DNA from: Punica granatum
Lineage: Eukaryota > Streptophyta > Magnoliopsida > Myrtales > Lythraceae
Assembly (NCBI RefSeq): GCF_007655135.1
Contig: NC_045130.1
Span: forward strand, 3,162,001 to 3,226,000
DNA length: 64,000 nucleotides
Reading direction: 5' to 3'
This document shows positions 23,860-39,089 of this stretch, in pieces. Both the position numbers and the translations under genes were made by a program. The number at the start of each line of letters is the position of its first letter. Within the stretch, counting starts at the first letter, position 1. The notes beneath the pieces are model-generated. The model had not been told where the DNA came from, ran no database searches, and saw nothing but the letters and a program-made list of their open reading frames with translations.

Positions 23860-24830
23860 GTGGTTTTATTTGTTAATATTGTAGTTTGAGCCGGAAAGGA
23901 AAAGGAAACAGAATAACTTCTGTTCCTCGCAGTATCTCTATATAATTGCCCTCTAAGATCACATATGCAAGGATAATCTAACATAAATATAACTATCACT
24001 TTCTTTTTATTTATTTATTTATTACAAAGAAGGCCATGGATATATTACAATAAAATATAAATTTTAATAACTAATATAAGGACATGGATATAGTCTCATC
24101 ATGTATCGAATATGAAACCTCTTAGTTATCGGACGGAGACGTGCACTACTATATTACACCTTCTTTGATTACATATACATTATCACTTAGCGAACACTTT
24201 TTCATATCATATGATATGAAATGGGCCCTTCCTGTTTAGATCCCACATAGACTTACATAAAAGTGACAGTACGTGATACTAAATTGGAACTGAAATCTCG
24301 ACAAGAAATAGTGATCAACATGATAAAAACAGAATCGAGAGGAAGGGAAAAGAGTGGTGATTAGTGCTCGGTACGCGATTGCTCTGCATTTCCAGAAAAC
24401 CAGTTCAATCCTTGACCATAACCAACAGAACACCCACGAAACTCTAGAAGAGGAAAAAGAGACTTTTGGCATAAGGGAAGGGGAATGAGAGCCGAGAGGA
24501 GGAAGTCATGACTAATATTCCAAGGAAAACAGTCTAATTATATTTCCTTACACTTCAGTTCAAGAGGAAATCGTTCCTTCTATGTATCTCCTGTATTAAG
24601 AAAACGGGAACATTTCTTTTCCAAACTTGATTAACTCGACCCGGACTTGAATTTCGCCCACAATATCTCAAGTTTGAGACTCACCTACCCTAATATAGTA
24701 GGGAGAAAGAATCAAAGTTAAGCAGCATACTATAGGACTACAAAACTGATGCTGCTCTTCTAACAATGAATAGCCTCTGCCTCGCTGTCATCAACCTCTT
24801 CGTTGAAGGTTGCAGCTCTTGAAACGGTAT
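23860..24830. other. Intergenic DNA between the laccase pseudogene and QTRT1
   Basis: Apart from a SINE-like scrap at 24061-24160 I see no gene. The right part should contain the 3' UTR and terminator of the minus-strand QTRT1 gene, but I cannot place its poly-A site. Confidence 0.4.
24061..24160 (-). mobile_element. SINE-like repeat, family A
   Basis: On the minus strand: TAGTAGTGCACGTCTCCG, AACTAAGAGGTTTCATATTCG, then GTCCTTATATTAGTTATTAA. The same order is seen at 35181-35280 and 36226-36322. The tRNA-like A/B-box region is degenerate. Confidence 0.4.
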
Positions 24831-29697
<4,867 letters not shown>

Positions 29698-29699
29698 GG

Positions 29700-30087
29700 A
29701 CCAATCCACTCCCAGGCGCCCCCAAACAGAGCTCGAGAAAGTTGAGCTGCTGCGACTTTGCCCGAGGCAGCACCGGAGGCAGACGGTGATCAGAGCCGTG
29801 GTGGCGAGTTTGCTGCCGGCGGGAGTTTTATTTTTTTTAGCTGTTTATTTGTTCGGTCTTTATTTTTTTTTCTTGGCTTTCACGAAGTATTTAAGGATGA
29901 GAGGAACAGAGCGGAAGTACGAGTGTGTCGGTATTGACCGTTGTCCGCGCGGTCTGCCCCGGTGCCGGTTGCCCTAGACTTTTTCGTTGATATTATATAT
30001 AGAGATGTGGGAAATTGTGATTTGTACCCTAAAGTTTTGCTTCTCGACCACTTTTGACCTTATAGTTTGCATTTTACCAATTTACAC

Positions 30088-30090
<3 letters not shown>
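29700..30090. other. QTRT1 upstream region
   Basis: GC-richer than its surroundings (29690-29980), as expected for a plant promoter/5' UTR of the minus-strand QTRT1. The plus-strand open frame through here is antisense to exon 1 and has no domain. I cannot point to a convincing TATA box. Confidence 0.4.
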
Positions 30091-30098
<8 letters not shown>

Positions 30099-30136
<38 letters not shown>

Positions 30137-30137
30137 A
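30099..30137. repeat. (CT)n(TA)n microsatellite
   Basis: A CT run passes directly into a TA run. The junction also marks the likely left end of the Helitron-like segment. Confidence 0.85.
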
Positions 30138-30774
30138 AGTTGTATTCTCATAATAAATAGGATTAGAAAACTAATTTTATATATAATATAAGGTCATAAA
30201 GGTAAATATCCAAACAATTATAAATGTATATACAATGAGGAATAGATTAGTAAATGCATATAAAATTATAAATCATTAGATATACTTAATAATTTTATTA
30301 TACAAGCGCGTTCTTGATTTAAAGTATATAATTTCAAAATTTATTTATAAAAATACAATTTCTTAAAATAAATATCGATAAAAGAAAAATCTAAAAGAAA
30401 AATCTATTATATGCAATAAGTATGTTTAAATATTGAATACTTTCGAAACAGTAATAGATAAAGCTATTTAAAAATTATTAAAAATGGACGATTTGCATTT
30501 GTTTTTACAAAATACATGGAGGTCATCTACTACAATTTTTTAGAGTTTGATATTTAAGAAAATGTAATATATATTTTAATTAATATTATTTTCTTCATCG
30601 ATATTTGGTATTATAATTATTTTCAATTATTCTAAATTTGTTGTTGTATGCTCTAATATTAAGAATATATATAACTTAATGAAAATTTCAATTGTGATGT
30701 CAAAATTTTTAAAAATTATCCAAAACTATCAATTCTAAACAATAATCTCTACATTGTACGGGCAAACAAGCTAG
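30119..30774 (+). mobile_element. Helitron-like segment 1
   Basis: Its 5' part (TC, then TATATATA, AAAGTTGTATTC, and AGGTCATAAAGGTAAAT) recurs at the start of the next segment. It ends GTACGGGCAAACAAGCTAG followed by T. Plant non-autonomous Helitrons characteristically start with TC, end with CTAG/CTRR between A and T, and have no terminal inverted repeats. It is non-coding and AT-rich. The hairpin before the end is degenerate here, so the call is moderate. Confidence 0.5.
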
Positions 30775-32112
30775 TATATATAAAGTTGTATCCCATACAT
30801 TAAATATGATTAAAAAGGTAATTTTTGAATCTTATGAGGTCATAAAGGTAAATGTGTAAATAATATTTATTATTAAAAAATACTATCTCAAAGAAAATAA
30901 ATATTATATTAATAATATATTTACATGAAATGCAAATAAAAGGTGACATAATTATCAATATATATACAATTACTATACATATATACCCAAAAATAGAAAA
31001 ATAATTTTTTAAATTATCCTCTAAACATAGATAATTGTATGAAATTTTATTAAAATAAATATAAACTTTGTTCTCTCATGAAAATAATTGAGTCATTTTA
31101 GCTAAAATTATCCAAATTTCAACTAATTTTATATATACATATATACAAACTTGACTACAATTAATAGATTAGAGTGTATATATTCCTTATGGTCAATATG
31201 TTTCAGTGGAGAGATATTACATATACATATATAGAGAAATAAATTACGGTCAATAATTTAAATTGTTAAATATGATAATAAAAAATATTAATATTCACCT
31301 CCCAACACTAATAAATCTACCGTAAAAGATAAAGTCTACCGATTGGTTGCATTAAATGGTTTCATAATAGTATTTTTACCATTAATGCCAACGCCAATTC
31401 AATGTAAATTTTACCGCCAATATTGTACAATAAATGAGGTAAATAGTAAATATATTGTAATTCATAGATTAATATGTTAAATAAAAAATAATTAATAAGA
31501 CATATGATTATAAATAACAATAGTAAATATGAAAATAAAGAATGCATTAATTCGAATCATTATTGTTATTTCAGTAGTAAATAAATATTTATAAACTTAG
31601 TAAAATAAAGAAAATTTATAATTATATGGATTTAAATTTTATTGCGTAATGTTTTAAAACTATTACAAATCTTATAAAATCTCAAATGAAAATAATTGAT
31701 TCATTTTACTAAAATTATTCAAATTCATAAAATCTCAACTAAGAGAATATTGGTGAATATAACAAAGAGATCAAGATCTGAAGAGATTATCGATGACAAC
31801 AAATGATAACAAGAAAGCAAGTGCAATGAAAAAAGGAGTTATAGTTATTAATTTTTTATTGGATTAGAAAAATGATAATTTTAAAAACGTTACACCACTA
31901 TTTTTTTTTTGCTTCTCCAACATATCTGTAATATATGAATTGATCAAAATTCCTAAAGATATTTGAATATAATTATTATTATATATTATAGAAAAAAGGG
32001 ATATCTTTTCATGAAATTTTTGAAATTTAACTAAAACAATTAAGTTTGAATTATGCAAATAAAAATATATTTATCGTAAAAATCATGTGCAACACATGGG
32101 CAAAAAATCTAG
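30775..32112 (+). mobile_element. Helitron-like segment 2 with 3' hairpin
   Basis: The segment opens with TATATAAAGTTGTATCCC and GAGGTCATAAAGGTAAAT, parallel to segment 1. It ends with an exact hairpin, CATGTG-CAA-CACATG (32084-32098), followed ten bases later by CTAG at 32109-32112 and a T. A short hairpin just upstream of CTAG is the diagnostic Helitron 3' end. The interior is AT-rich with no Rep/Hel coding. It may be several fragments joined. Confidence 0.55.
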
Positions 32113-32276
32113 TATAAAAATAAACTTCAGACCTGGGGCATTCGGTATTGACAATTAGTCTCGTGATATTTATGTATCTCGGTCCCACTCTGTAGTGGTA
32201 CTACCTACTAGCCATTAGAATCATGTGATCACACACCTCTTTGGAGTCACCTCTCATATATGGAAAGACATTTTAC

Positions 32277-32677
32277 CATAGTTATCATAACCGGACCGGA
32301 CCGGCCAGTTCGATCGGTCGGATCGAAAACTGGCACTATGATCAAAACCGGCCGGTATATGGGTCCAACGGTTTACTATATTTAAATCAAAATAAATGAA
32401 TGTGGTGGCCCTGGTGGGATTTGAACAACTGCCCCTCCACTTCACACCCAAATTATGACCATCTCACTAACCAACTAAGCCACAGGTCCTTTTCTGCATA
32501 ACTATACTAATGTTATGTATTTATTATCAATTTATTTTATCTAAAGCAATAATATAAACATTTATTATACAATTAATTAAACATGCGATCTGACCCATCG
32601 AACCCCCGGTTGAACCCGTGAACCCATGAACCCATGTCCTACCCGGTTCGCTATCCGGTTCGGTTTTAATAACACTG
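32277..32677. mobile_element. hAT-like MITE with exact 8-bp TSD
   Basis: CATTTTAC occurs exactly at 32269-32276 and again at 32678-32685, an 8-bp target duplication as made by hAT transposases. The ends CATAGTTATCATAACCG and (reverse complement of the right end) CAGTGTTATTAAAACCG match at about 13 of 17 positions. Subterminal regions are rich in CCGGTT and ACCGG motifs. The 401-bp body encodes no protein but carries a tRNA-like stretch on the minus strand. Confidence 0.85.
32407..32489 (-). other. tRNA-like sequence inside the hAT MITE
   Basis: The minus strand reads GGACCTG at the 5' end and CAGGGCC at the 3' end, able to pair as a 7-bp acceptor stem with one mismatch. It contains an A-box-like TGGCTTAGTTGG and a B-box-like GTTCAAATCCC at tRNA-typical positions. 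The T-stem and D-stem do not pair well, so I do not call a functional tRNA. It could be a captured tRNA gene or a pol III promoter remnant. Confidence 0.55.
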
Positions 32678-32689
32678 CATTTTACCATA

Positions 32690-33735
32690 GGGTTGCTTGC
32701 TAAATCCGCTGATAATGGTGATAATGGAGTATCAATATTTATAAGTGGAAATAGAGGAAGGTGCCATATTTATCTTGACGGGAGCAAAAGAAACAATAAC
32801 ATGTGGATTCCTGGGAATATGATTTTAAATTCCCTGGGCCCACTAGATTATCATGTTTAGTTGAAGCAGATTACTGGTAATTTGGATGCTCAAGGTAATT
32901 CACTTTTTCACTCAGCTGGTAATTTGTTTTTCCAATTATGGATCTACATTACCAGCAAAATTACTAGTAATGTATAGCATTATTAATTCATACCAAACAT
33001 GACAATGAACATTACTGGTAATTTTAAAAGTGGAAATCTATCTCCGTAAGAATCTAAATTATCAGTAGTCTCAAATGGCAATGCACCAAATCCAACCTAA
33101 ATGGGTCATCATATGGTAATTTTCAGATGATGAGATTTCAAATCATTTTTGTGATTTGGTGAAAAATATAGGCAGGAGCCAAGTTTCATGGTGCAAGTTA
33201 CCACCAGGTAAATACGTGGTGCATAAATGTCGACAATTGAAATGTAGGGTGCAAATTAATCATAAAGAAAATTTAGGGTGCAAAGGAGGAGGCGACCTCT
33301 CCCCACAAATTAACTATGATTCGCTGAATCTCTGCCACAATTTTTTTTCTTTCCAATATACCCTTATAATTTGAACTGTTTGAAATGAGTATTACTTTTG
33401 CCATTTCATCCTTGATTTATATATATATATATTTCGATTGTTTGAGTCTACTAATGTTCTTCATTTAATTTTTTGGGTAGCTAAAATTGCATGAGATATT
33501 GTCTTGCAATTCCGAGGGCAAGTGCGTCTCTTGAGATTCAAATTTGTGTTCTCTTCCATGGAGGTGAGGCTACTTACCACTTCAATCAGTAATTTATTTG
33601 ACAGTCATCCATGATCATGCATCAATTAACTGTTAAGTAATAAATTCTAGGACCAAGAACACCACCACAGAAAGACTACCTATACATATGGAAAAGGAAT
33701 ACAAACTATAGTGTTATGTATATACGTTATTGATC
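32690..33735. other. Intergenic DNA right of the hAT MITE
   Basis: No gene seen. The 32790-33110 part repeats ACTGGTAATTT-like phrases in both orientations and may be a diverged MITE. The right end should include the 3' UTR of the minus-strand uclacyanin. Confidence 0.35.
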
Positions 33736-33739
33736 TAAA

Positions 33740-34333
33740 TCACAAGACAACACCGGCAAATGCTATTATGGAAGTGAAGAACAAATCACATGGAATACGA
33801 ACTCTAGTCCCCAAGGACCAGTTATAAGGATAATAGTAAGTGTTAGGTAATATTCCTGGGTTTGTAGTACTTGTGCAGTTACTGTTACTTGCGGTCAAAG
33901 GAGGTGAGTTGGTGGTGGCGGGGCTTGAGGGTGGCGTGATGACGGTTGAGCCGGCAGCTGCCACAGTGATAGCAAGCTTCATACCGCCTGAACAGTGGCC
34001 AGCCACCCCACAGATGAAGTAGTGAGTACCGGTGGTCCTGAGAAGGATGCTGGTAGTCCCGCTGCTGTCGGTGGTGATCGAGTTTCCGGTGGTGCAGGTG
34101 CTGTAGTCGCTTTTCCGGACTTCGTCCACTGTGTGCATACCTGATCCATAGTTGAACACTAGGGTATCGCCCACGGCAAAGGACTTGCTGCTGGCCCATG
34201 TGCTATAATCCACACCAAACGTCCACCCAACTGAGTCCCCGACTGTGTATGTCGTTGCTGCCATGCTTGTCGTAATCAGACCTGCCGCTAGCGCAATCGT
34301 TCCCCATATCAAGGCATTACCATTGATATCCAT
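33740..34333 (-). CDS. Uclacyanin-type blue copper protein (phytocyanin)
   Basis: A single-exon 197-aa phytocyanin. Residues about 8-25 form a signal peptide. The plastocyanin-like domain runs from [10 protein letters not shown] (about 28-37) to MKLAITV. Type-1 copper ligands visible are His67 (in GMHTV), Cys108 (YFICG), His113 (AGHC) and Met118 (GGMK). A Met axial ligand marks the uclacyanin class; stellacyanins carry Gln. Cys80 and Cys114 can form the family disulfide. A Pro/Ser/Thr-rich linker (about 130-160) is followed by a C-terminal hydrophobic stretch (184-197), suggesting a GPI-anchored cell-surface protein. Many phytocyanin genes have one intron; this one has none. The start is the only ATG before the signal peptide, preceded by a (CT)n leader and a TATA box. 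The exact redox partner of this family is unknown. Confidence 0.9.
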   Translation of the reverse strand: MDINGNALIWGTIALAAGLITTSMAATTYTVGDSVGWTFGVDYSTWASSKSFAVGDTLVFNYGSGMHTVDEVRKSDYSTCTTGNSITTDSSGTTSILLRTTGTHYFICGVAGHCSGGMKLAITVAAAGSTVITPPSSPATTNSPPLTASNSNCTSTTNPGILPNTYYYPYNWSLGTRVRIPCDLFFTSIIAFAGVVL

Positions 34334-34337
34334 TTTC

Positions 34338-34339
<2 letters not shown>

Positions 34340-34385
<46 letters not shown>
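34340..34385 (-). repeat. (CT)n tract in the uclacyanin 5' leader
   Basis: About 22 GA units on the plus strand, CT on the coding strand, lie directly before the ATG and downstream of the TATA box. Pyrimidine-rich leader tracts are common in plant genes and are length-variable. Confidence 0.85.
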
Positions 34386-34388
<3 letters not shown>

Positions 34389-34433
34389 GAGGAAGAGCGT
34401 GCGATTGGAAATAAAACTGGAGATCACACTGCC

Positions 34434-34442
34434 GCTTATATG
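34434..34442 (-). promoter_or_regulatory. Putative TATA box of the uclacyanin gene
   Basis: CATATAAGC on the minus strand, about 100 bases upstream of the ATG. This would leave a leader of about 70 bases that includes the CT tract. Confidence 0.5.
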
Positions 34443-34659
34443 AGGACAAGGACGTGTAGGAAGAGAGTGAAGCATTCCAATCACATCGTCGACGTCTCCT
34501 CAATAATTAATATATCTTATAGATAACATGTTATGTTTAGGGTATATCTATCTTTTGTATGGTATATTTTGCATCTCTATCGCCTTCAGAATTTTTAGAT
34601 GATGGCACCTTATCTTACAACGGGAGGCTTGAATAGTAACTTCATTCAGTCAGATCTGG

Positions 34660-34950
34660 ACCAATTTAGATGGATCCTCGAAAGGTGATGGTAATCGAGG
34701 ATTGGCCGGTTGCAACGGATCAGTCAGCGAACTGGGGAGATTCCTGAATTTGGCCAATTATTAAAGTTCATCAAGGGATACTCAAAGGTGGTATTATTCC
34801 TACTCGCCAACTTACTGCGAAAGGAAAAATCGTGGATGTAGGAAGCTTTCGAGAAGCTGAAGTTCATATGATTGTTCCGACTTCAATCAACCGTTTAAAG
34901 TTCATATGGACACTTCAAAGTCAGATCGACCATGCTATCGGGCAATTATA
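34660..34950 (+). pseudogene. Ty3/gypsy reverse transcriptase/RNase H fragment
   Basis: Pieces in shifting frames match the conserved run after the gypsy RT core. They are K-VIEDWPV, then GRFLNLANY (frame change), FIKGYSKVV-FLLANLLRK-KSW, then EAFEKLK, then VHMDTSKSD near 34905-34930. In gypsy elements these correspond to the ANYYRRFI-YS-V, LL-K-W, AF--LK and DAS blocks. Stops and frameshifts interrupt it, and no LTR or integrase is nearby. It is a dead scrap. Confidence 0.7.
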
Positions 34951-35180
34951 GGTGTCATACATAGTCCTCCATCGATCATCATATTCTTATGGATGGATTC
35001 ATTCTATTACTAATGTTTCGACAGGAGCAATTACATATTTAAAAGGAGAGATTACGTGAATTCCATACCTTCCGATAAGTCTAGTACGTCTATGTTTTCA
35101 GCTGCTTGTATGGATATATATATAGCTTGGAACAAAGTCATTATAGATCTCCATTGATTAATAAAAGTAAAATCAAAGAG

Positions 35181-35280
35181 GGTGTAGCGCAGTAGCGCAT
35201 GTTTTTGCTTGCTAACTAAGAGATTCCAGGTTCTGTACTCGTTTAGGACCACCCGTACTCCTTTATTAACTATTAAAATT
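35181..35280 (+). mobile_element. SINE-like repeat, family A
   Basis: GGTGTAGCGCAGTAGCGCATG (A-box-like), CTAACTAAGAGATTCCAGG, TTCTGTACTCG, then CGTACTCCTTTATTAACTAT. The inverted copy at 36226-36322 shares this order (GTAGCGTAGTGGTGCACG ... GTGCTCCTTTATTAGTTAT). tRNA-derived by its A/B-box spacing. Confidence 0.5.
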
Positions 35281-35289
35281 GCTATTTCA

Positions 35290-35480
35290 TTCAAACATGG
35301 GTCGGTTCAAGCGATTCGAAGTTTGTATTGCTTAAGCAACGTCTCGGATTCGAGTCCTTGCGAATGCAAAAAATCCATACTGGAAGAGTTTTACTTCTTA
35401 GTGGGCCGACTCGGTTCTACTGAAGTAGTCGGGACTGAATTGGATAAATCTCTATTTCATTGTACTAGACCCATGAACTT
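35290..35480 (+). mobile_element. SINE-like repeat, family B
   Basis: GGTTCAAGCGATTCGAAG, GCTTAAGCAACGTCTCGG, ATTCGAGTCCTTGCGAATG, TTAGTGGGCCGACTCGG and AGTAGTCGGGACTGAATTGG follow the family-B order. It lies directly after a family-A copy. Confidence 0.5.
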
Positions 35481-36225
35481 CCCCATATAATCGAAAAAAA
35501 CTAATAAAAGTGGGGTCTCATTCACGTAAGGATGATGAATGAGGTGGACAAGACATTCCACCTAATGTTTTGGAATGCATCATGAAGCCCCTTGAATCTT
35601 AATTAGACATTGTTAGTTGGGGAATGCTCACTAGTTCTTGTTCGTCAATTATTATGTTAATTTTTTTGCATTTTTGGATCGACCCAACCTAGTGATGCTA
35701 ACCCTGCATCTTCCAATTATATATGCTCCTATTACTCGAGACTACCTGATTTAATGTTTCATAATTTTCTCATATATTTTATAAGTATTTTTTTGGGTAA
35801 TTTTTAAAATTAAATTAATTTATATTACTAAGGATTTACACAGACAATAGCATCGAGGAAGAACTTTCATTCAACTGCTTCTAATTTATAACCTCGGAAA
35901 GGGCCAGGCCTTTTTTTTTTTTCTCGACTGGTTGAAACTAATCCCTTTCAGATGTCAGCTTGTTTTGGCCATGAGATGCTTCACTCTTAATCAGCCATGA
36001 TTAATTTACTTGCACCAGATAATTGTAGTAATTAAGAGAAATATTTCCCTCCAATCTTATATATGCAGGTGTGGATTGGTAGGATCCATTCACAATTTTG
36101 TATCTTTTTCTTTCAGCTAATTAGGAGCTCTTTTGATTTTCTGTAATCACGATGAGAAATATTAGATCTCATCATTTTTTTTCGGTTACAAAAGAGGTTC
36201 GTGACCTAATACAATGAAAGAGAAA

Positions 36226-36322
36226 TCCTAAATAACTAATAAAGGAGCACGGGTAGTTCCAATAAGTATCAAACTTGCGACCTTTAAGTTAATAGACGAG
36301 AGCGTGCACCACTACGCTACAT
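36226..36322 (-). mobile_element. SINE-like repeat, family A
   Basis: Minus strand: GTAGCGTAGTGGTGCACGC, AAAGGTCGCAAGTTTGATAC, then GTGCTCCTTTATTAGTTATT. It is an inverted relative of 35181-35280. The surrounding 35500-36870 has no gene. Confidence 0.5.
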
Positions 36323-36879
36323 CATTTTTTAATAGATCCTCATCATTAACTTACTCAAAATTTCCCTTTCAAGCAATATCATTACTGTCAAGACGAACGT
36401 AAAGAATGAATGATTGTCTTCAAGAATTCAAAGAGCAACATCCATTGTCCATAACCATAGAATTTTTATTTTATAAAAATAACCATAAAATGTTGGAATA
36501 ACTGTATCATTTTTCTCACTCGATAGATCAATAATGTCCCAACCTCATTGGTTGTCTGCGCCATGGAATCGACACCCGTGGAATGAACATGATATTAAAT
36601 AAAGATGAAATCATATTAGATTAAAGAGAGACGTCCCAGAAAAAGTGAAATCAAATAGAATTGTTGATTGAAAATAATTGGCATGGGAGCTCCTTGATAA
36701 ACCGGGTCACGCAAAATCAATAAACGTGACACAAATATTAGAGGATGGATACAGGAGAAAAATGAATATTAAATGAAATTTAATATTATGATATTCTTTT
36801 TTCTTAATCAGGAATGAATTGGTTTACAGACATCAGATGGAAACGTCAAAAAACTGATGGGGCTGCCTGTTCATCCGAA

Positions 36880-39087
36880 TTAAACCGGACTGGCTGGTTC
36901 GTCTACTTCTTTGGTAGCTTGTTCATTCGCTTCTTGGGCTGGTTCATCTGGTACTACATCAACAACAGCTACTGCCCGGTTTGCTGCCGGTTCAAAGAGA
37001 GACTCCACCCCATTCTCCACTTCTTTTTCGACTTCCTCCACCTGCATCCATTCCATTTCTTAATTTTGATCTCATATAAAAGGACGATTGCTTACAAATG
37101 TACTATTAATCCATTATCGAAATGAAAATTTCAATTTAACAAACAAAACGTTTCTATAAACGTGGCCCCGCGTGAAGCTGCTAACACCATTCTCTTTGGC
37201 AACATACGCATGTTCATTAATCATGTTGATCGACCGGAGTACTCTTGGGACAGCTTGGGAATGTGTCCATGGCTTATCCATCCATGCTTGACCGGTGATA
37301 ACAGACACATGACCCAGCCTAGGGTAAGTCCCAGGAAGGAGACACACTCAAAGATTCAGCACAATGTACGCCTAAAGAAAAAGTCAACCACATGATCATG
37401 TCCTGGCCAAAGATATGCCACGACAGGGTTTGCTTCGTAAGAGTGCGTTTGGTTTTCGAATTGAATCATGATCTAACTTAAATTGATTTTATAAAATGAT
37501 TGTAAGTGTTAACAAATATATGAATGAGTGAAATTATATATATATATATATATGTGAAAGTAGATCGATAATTTATTATTAAAAAATTAATAATAAAAAT
37601 GATTCGAAAAAAGTATGAGCAAAATTGTTATTAAATGAGGAAAAAAAACAAAACAGTAATGATTGTACTGACAAATTTTTTTACTTGAAAACAAAACAAA
37701 GCCTAATGACCAAAACCTCGATCCAGGACTTGTCAACACGCATACAACAATCGCAAGTTGCGAATTGATTTAGTTGACCCTAAATTGCATTTAATTTTTC
37801 TCAAATTATATTTCATCGTGATGAAATAAATGTATATATATGTCATAAAAGGAAAACAAATTGGAGTTTGGTAATTTTATTGAGAAAACCAAGTAATTTC
37901 AAAATGCACTCATTTGTTTAGTTATTTATTTACCTTTCGGCCCAAATGGGAGGATGAACTCATATATATATATATATTATAAGTAATTCAGAAAAGGGCC
38001 TGCACTCATTTATTTATATCAATAGAAAAGCCACTTAAATTGATTAGATCATCATAGCAGATGCTTAAACAATGTTGAAAAGAGTCTTGGCTAATTAATT
38101 AATTAAGCACCTTATCAATCAAGCCTTCGACCAGATGGGCGTCCTTGGCCGTTTCTTCCGCCACATGCTCAACAAGTTCCACCGCGTTCCTTAGCTTTCC
38201 GCCCTCCGGGAGCATCTCGGCCACGTCCTCTGCCACCTTCTCCACACCCTCGGCTACCTTTTCCACGACATCTGTCACGTTCTCTGCCACCTTGACCACC
38301 GTCTCCACTTCATCTGCTTATTGATCAGTTTCAGGACCAACATTATATAATTAGTGCAAATAACAATATATATACTACATACACGTTGATTTCTTGGGCC
38401 CAAGATTCAGGGCAATTATTCATGTGAATCCAGCAAATGGATACTGGCCGACTTTCACATGAGCACATGAGTCCCATATCGATCGATTGAATCGCTTACT
38501 TTTCAATTTCAGGAGAGGCCCCCATTTGCTCTTCCAGAAAGGCAGAACCACTGATATCACCACTCCCAAAATCCACAACTTCCTGACAATCACGGACATA
38601 CAAAATGGAAAAGTTTCGTTTGAACAAAATTAAATTTGTAAATAATTTAAAGATTAGATGATATTTGGTAGAGGAAATTACATAATTACCAAGAACCCGG
38701 AGAACAACCAGAAGGAAGATGCCCAGCTGGGTCAACGCTACTCCGTGTGACCACATCCCTACATACATTGGCAGACGCAAATTTAACACATGAACTCAAA
38801 GAAGAGCGGATACATTCCATTTCAAATTGCCAACCTCCCAAATATCTCTATAGAAACGTGTGGAATCAGCCCAGAGGTCGGAGGAGAGATTTTACTTACA
38901 ATAGAAAGCAGCGGCTCGTTCTTAAAGATCTCGAATTTCTCCGGTCTCCATGAAAGTGATGATCGCGATGTTTATATGAGTAGTTTGTCACCAAAGCAAT
39001 ACCCTGAGAAGTTTGAGCAAAGCTTCGGTTCCTTGGATTCGTTGTTAGGCAAAAAAAACTGCCAGGGATTGCCTTTACTGCCGTCAT
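36880..39087 (-). CDS. Probable plastid single-span coiled-coil membrane protein, 5 exons
   Basis: Exons (minus strand): 38900-39087, 38690-38758, 38500-38582, 38111-38313 and 36880-37041. All GT-AG junctions keep frame, giving 234 aa. The N-terminus (about 1-60) is rich in Ser, Thr, Asn and Arg, like a plastid transit peptide. GSWKLWILGVVISVVLPFW (about 84-102) forms one membrane span, followed by a basic KSKWGPLLKLK. Then comes a long acidic heptad-like stretch (about 115-195: EVETVV, VEKVAE, VEHVAEETAKDAHLVEGLIDKVEEVEKEVE) that should form a coiled coil. The tail is Glu/Pro/Ala-rich. I recognise this as a plant family of small unnamed, predicted chloroplast proteins (WGPLLKLK then VE/KVAE repeats), but I do not know its function. 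The ATG at 39085-39087 is chosen as the first in frame; the transit-peptide call is inference. Confidence 0.78.
37120..38100. other. Last intron of the coiled-coil protein gene, with repeat DNA
   Basis: The intron 37042-38110 holds an AT-rich relative of the GTTTGG-end element (about 37441-37690, starting GTGCGTTTGGTTTTCG). It also holds an unrecognised short open frame at 37114-37347 (-). I call no separate gene. Confidence 0.4.
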
Positions 39088-39089
39088 GA

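Noticed and set aside
32407..32489. Functional tRNA gene
   Set aside because: Acceptor ends and A/B boxes are tRNA-like, but the D and T stems do not pair and it lies inside a MITE.
36814..37125. 103-codon plus-strand open frame rich in Phe and Trp
   Set aside because: It is the complement of the acidic last exon of the minus-strand coiled-coil protein gene.
37114..37347. 77-codon minus-strand frame
   Set aside because: Lies in the last intron of the coiled-coil gene and matches no family I recognise.
38690..38758. Frame reading MWSHGVALTQLGIFLLVVLRVLG as a membrane span
   Set aside because: It looks hydrophobic, but only the other frame (ending PSGCSPGSW) joins exons 1 and 3 without breaking phase.
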